Assembly: GCA_963575745.1 (NCBI GenBank)
Contig: CAUYUJ010005636.1
Span: 525,292 to 546,328 of the forward strand
Source of the DNA: Prorocentrum cordatum
Taxonomy: Eukaryota; Sar; Dinophyceae; Prorocentrales; Prorocentraceae
Length of the DNA stretch: 21,037 nt
Direction of reading: 5' to 3'
Positions within the stretch are counted from its first letter, which is position 1, and each line of letters starts with the position of its first letter. The notes under the pieces are model-generated. The model made no database searches. It saw only the letters and a list, made by a program, of their open reading frames with translations, and was not told where the DNA came from. Positions 18,507 to 21,037 of this stretch are shown here, in pieces. The translations under genes were made by a program, and so were the position numbers.

Positions 18507-20960
18507 GGGGACCTGGGTGCCCAAGCCCCCCCTTCCCACCCCATCTTGGAGACCTGGGCCCCCAAGACCCTCCTCGAGACCCCTCTTGGGGACCTGGGTC
18601 CCCAAGACCCTTCTCAGACCTTTCATCGGGGACCTGGGCCCCGAAGCCTCATCCCCCAGACCCACATTGGGGACCCGGGTCCCGAAGCATACATGCCCAA
18701 ACCCCTATTGGGGACCTGGGTCCCCAAGCCCACCCCCCTCCGAGACCCCTCTTGGGGACTTGGGTCCCCAATGTCCCCTGCAAGGCCCCCTTTCGAGGAC
18801 CTGGGTCCCGAACCCTCCGTCCCCAGACCCCTCTTGGGGACCTGGGTCCCCAAGACCCCCTCCTAACACTCCCGTTGGGGACCTGGGTCCCGAACCCCCC
18901 CTCCAAGACTATTCTTGGAGACCTGGGTCCCCAAGACCCTCCTCGAGACCCCTCTTGGGGACCTAGGTCCCCAAGACCCTTCTCGGACCTTTCATTGGGG
19001 ACCTGGGTCCCCAAGACCCCCTCCTAACACTCCCATTGGGGACCTGGGTCCCGAACCCCTCCTCCAAGACAACTCTTGGAGACCTGGGTCCCCAAGACCC
19101 CCCTCGAGGCCCCTCTTGGGGACCTAGGTCCCCAAGACCCTTCTCGGACCTTTCATTGGGGACCTGGGTCCCGAAGCTTCCTCCCCCAGACCCGCATTGG
19201 GGACCCGGGCCCCGAAGCCTCTATCCCCGGACCCCTCTTGGGGACCTGGGTCCCCAAGCCCCCCCCTCCGAGACCCCTCTTGGGGACTTGGGTCCCCAAT
19301 GCCCCCTGCAAGACCCCATTTCGAAGACCTGGGTCCCGAACCCTCCATCCCCGGACCCCTCTTGGGGACCTGGGTCCCCAAGATCCCCTCCTAACACTCC
19401 CATTGGGGACCTGGGTCCCGAAGCCCCCCCGTCAAGTCTACTCTTGGAGACCTGGGTCCCCAAGACCCTCCTCGAGACCCCTCTTGGGGACCTGGGTCCC
19501 CAAGACCCTTCCCAGACCGTTCATTGGGGACCTGGGTCCCGAAGCCTCATCCCCCATGCCGACATTGGGGACCCGGGTCCCGAAGCCTCCATCCCCAGAC
19601 CCCTCTTGGGGACCTGGGTCCCCAAAGCTCCCCCCTCCGAGACCCCTCTTGGGGACTTGGGTCCCCAATGTCCCCTGCCAGACCCCCTTTCGGGGACCTG
19701 GGTCCCGAACCCTCTCTTGGGGACCTGGGCCCCCAAGACCCTCTCCTAACACTCCCATTGGGGACCTTGGTCCCGAAGCCCCCCTCCAAGACAACTCTTG
19801 GAGACCTGGGTCCCCAAGACCCTCGTCGAGACCCCTCTTGGGGGCCTGGGCCCCCAAGACCCTTCTCGGACCTTTCATTGGGGACCTGGGTCCCGAAGCT
19901 TCCTCCCCCAGACCCACATTGGGGACCCAGGTCCCGAAGCCTCCATCCCCAGACCCCTCTTGGGGATCTGGGTCCCCGAGCCCCCCCCCCTCCGAGACCC
20001 CTCTTGGGGACTTGGGTCCCCAGTGCCCCCTGCAAGACCCCATTTCGGGGACCTGGGCCCCGAACCCTCCATCCCCAAGACCCCTCTTGGGGACCTGGGT
20101 CCCCAAGACCCCCTCCTAACACTCCCATTGGGGACCTGGGCCCCGAGCCCCCCATCCAAGATCACTCTTGGAGACCTGGGCCCCCGAGAGCCTCCTCGAA
20201 CCCCCTCTTGGGGACCTGGGCCCCCAAGACCCTTCTCGGACCTTTCATTGGCGACCTGGGTCCCGAAGCCTCCTCCCCCAGACCCACATTGGGGACCCGG
20301 GTCCCGAAGCCTCCATCCCCAGACCCCTCTTGGGGACCTGGGCCCCCAAGCCCCCCCCTCCGAGACCCCTCTTGGGGACGTGGGCCCCCGATGTCCCCTG
20401 CAAGACACCCTTTCGAGGACCTGGGTCCCGAACCCTCAATCCCCAGACCCCTCTTGGGGACTTGGGTCCCCAAGACACCCTCCTAACACTCCCACTGGGG
20501 ACCTGGGTCCCGAAGCCCCCCTTCCAAGACCACTCTCGGGGACATGGGCCCCCAATGCCTCCCCCAATACTCCATTCGAGGACCTGGGCCCCGAAGACTC
20601 CCCCCCCAGACCCACATTGAGGACGTGGGTCCCCAAGACCCCCTCCAAGGCCCCCATTGGGGACCTGGGTCCCCAAGACCCCCCCCAGGACTCCCCCATT
20701 GGGGGCTTGGGTCCCGAAGCCACTCCAAGACCCTGCATTGGGGACCTGGGCCCCCGAGACCCCTCCCAGACCCACTTGGGGACCTGGGTCCCCGACGCCC
20801 CCACCAGAGCCCCCCCTCGGGGAGCTGGGCCCCGAAGCCCCCCTCCAAGACCCCCATTGGGGACCTGGGCCCCCCAGACACCCTCCAAGACGATCATGAA
20901 TTGGGGACATGGGCCCCGAAGCCCTCCATCTAAACCCCTCTTGGGGACCTGGGCCCCCAA
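18507..20960. repeat. Satellite array: about 60 palindromic monomers of 40-41 bp in a 9-monomer higher-order repeat
   Basis: The core GGGGACC-TG-GGTCCCC recurs every 40-41 bases (for example 18551, 18591, 18631, 18672, 18713, 18757, 18798, 18839, 18880, 18920). In many copies it extends to 10-base arms, CTTGGGGACC and GGTCCCCAAG, around TG. The ~24-base linkers fall into nine types that recur in fixed order, so nine monomers make a 369-bp unit. Units start near 18551, 18920, 19081, 19449, 19803 and 20173. The unit at 18920 is cut to four monomers (161 bp) and the one at 19449 has lost 14 bases. From about 20541 the order decays into diverged monomers. Long frames across it exist on both strands because 369 is a multiple of three; I treat the array as non-coding. 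Confidence 0.92.
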
Positions 20961-21037
20961 GACCCGAGGGGGAAGGGGGGGGGGACTTGCGTGGAATAAA
21001 AAAACACACCCAACACCTGTTGGGACAACTCCCGCTC
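20961..21037. other. Right-edge flank of the satellite
   Basis: A G-run, an A7 stretch and unique sequence follow the last monomer. Nothing coding is seen in these 77 bases. Confidence 0.5.

Noticed and set aside
18269-20620. Long open frames across the 41-bp array on both strands, resembling Gly/Pro repeat proteins
   Set aside because: Several frames on both strands are open at once, an effect of the repeat period and the 369-base higher-order unit, with no start context, splice evidence or frame bias.
18507-20960. CRISPR-like regular repeat spacing
   Set aside because: The linkers are not unique spacers; they recur in a fixed nine-type cycle, and the context is eukaryotic with no cas genes.

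Overview
The window looks like nuclear DNA of a dinoflagellate. Four things point that way. (1) Every gene I can support lies on the minus strand, in a one-way array. (2) The best-fitting introns use a mix of GT, GC and GA donors, mostly with AG|G acceptors and short repeats shared by both junctions. (3) A 14-base exact match to the core of the dinoflagellate spliced leader, as I remember it, sits just downstream of a pyrimidine-rich AG acceptor at the 5' end of one gene. (4) The DNA is GC-rich and its introns are full of simple repeats. I cannot name the species. No rRNA, tRNA, CRISPR array, insertion sequence or reverse transcriptase was seen.

Layout, read in the direction of transcription (right to left). 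18507-20960 is a tandem satellite of about 60 monomers of 40-41 bp. Each monomer carries a hairpin-forming palindrome, and the monomers are organised into a nine-monomer higher-order repeat of about 369 bp. 18123-17445 is a small two-exon gene of unknown function. 17444-16440 is low-complexity spacer. 16439-12458 is the most notable gene: four exons encode a 927-residue protein with an N-terminal ASCH (PUA-like) domain, an Ala/Pro/Gly/Asp linker and a complete C-5 cytosine DNA methyltransferase domain. It ends in a basic stretch and a SUMO-interaction-like tail. 11294-10092 is a one-exon gene for a putative nuclear protein of unknown function. 9024-3410 is a three-exon gene for an unrecognised protein of about 1,400 residues. 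It has the spliced-leader relic at its 5' end and an apparent one-base frameshift in a T7 run. 1124-1 is the 5' part of another unrecognised gene, which runs off the left edge and is open to that edge.

Between genes are low-complexity tracts, a 190-bp foldback element (1308-1497) that holds two palindromes whose arms differ by matched changes, and small hairpins. A cluster of TGACTCA motifs with a near-perfect palindrome lies inside an intron.

The genes do not form a recognisable pathway. Only the methyltransferase has an assignable activity. Exon joins were chosen by reading frame, phase and junction sequence, not from transcripts. For the methyltransferase gene and the 1,400-residue gene, total coding length divides by three after joining (for the latter, after allowing for the one-base frameshift), which supports the models but does not prove them.
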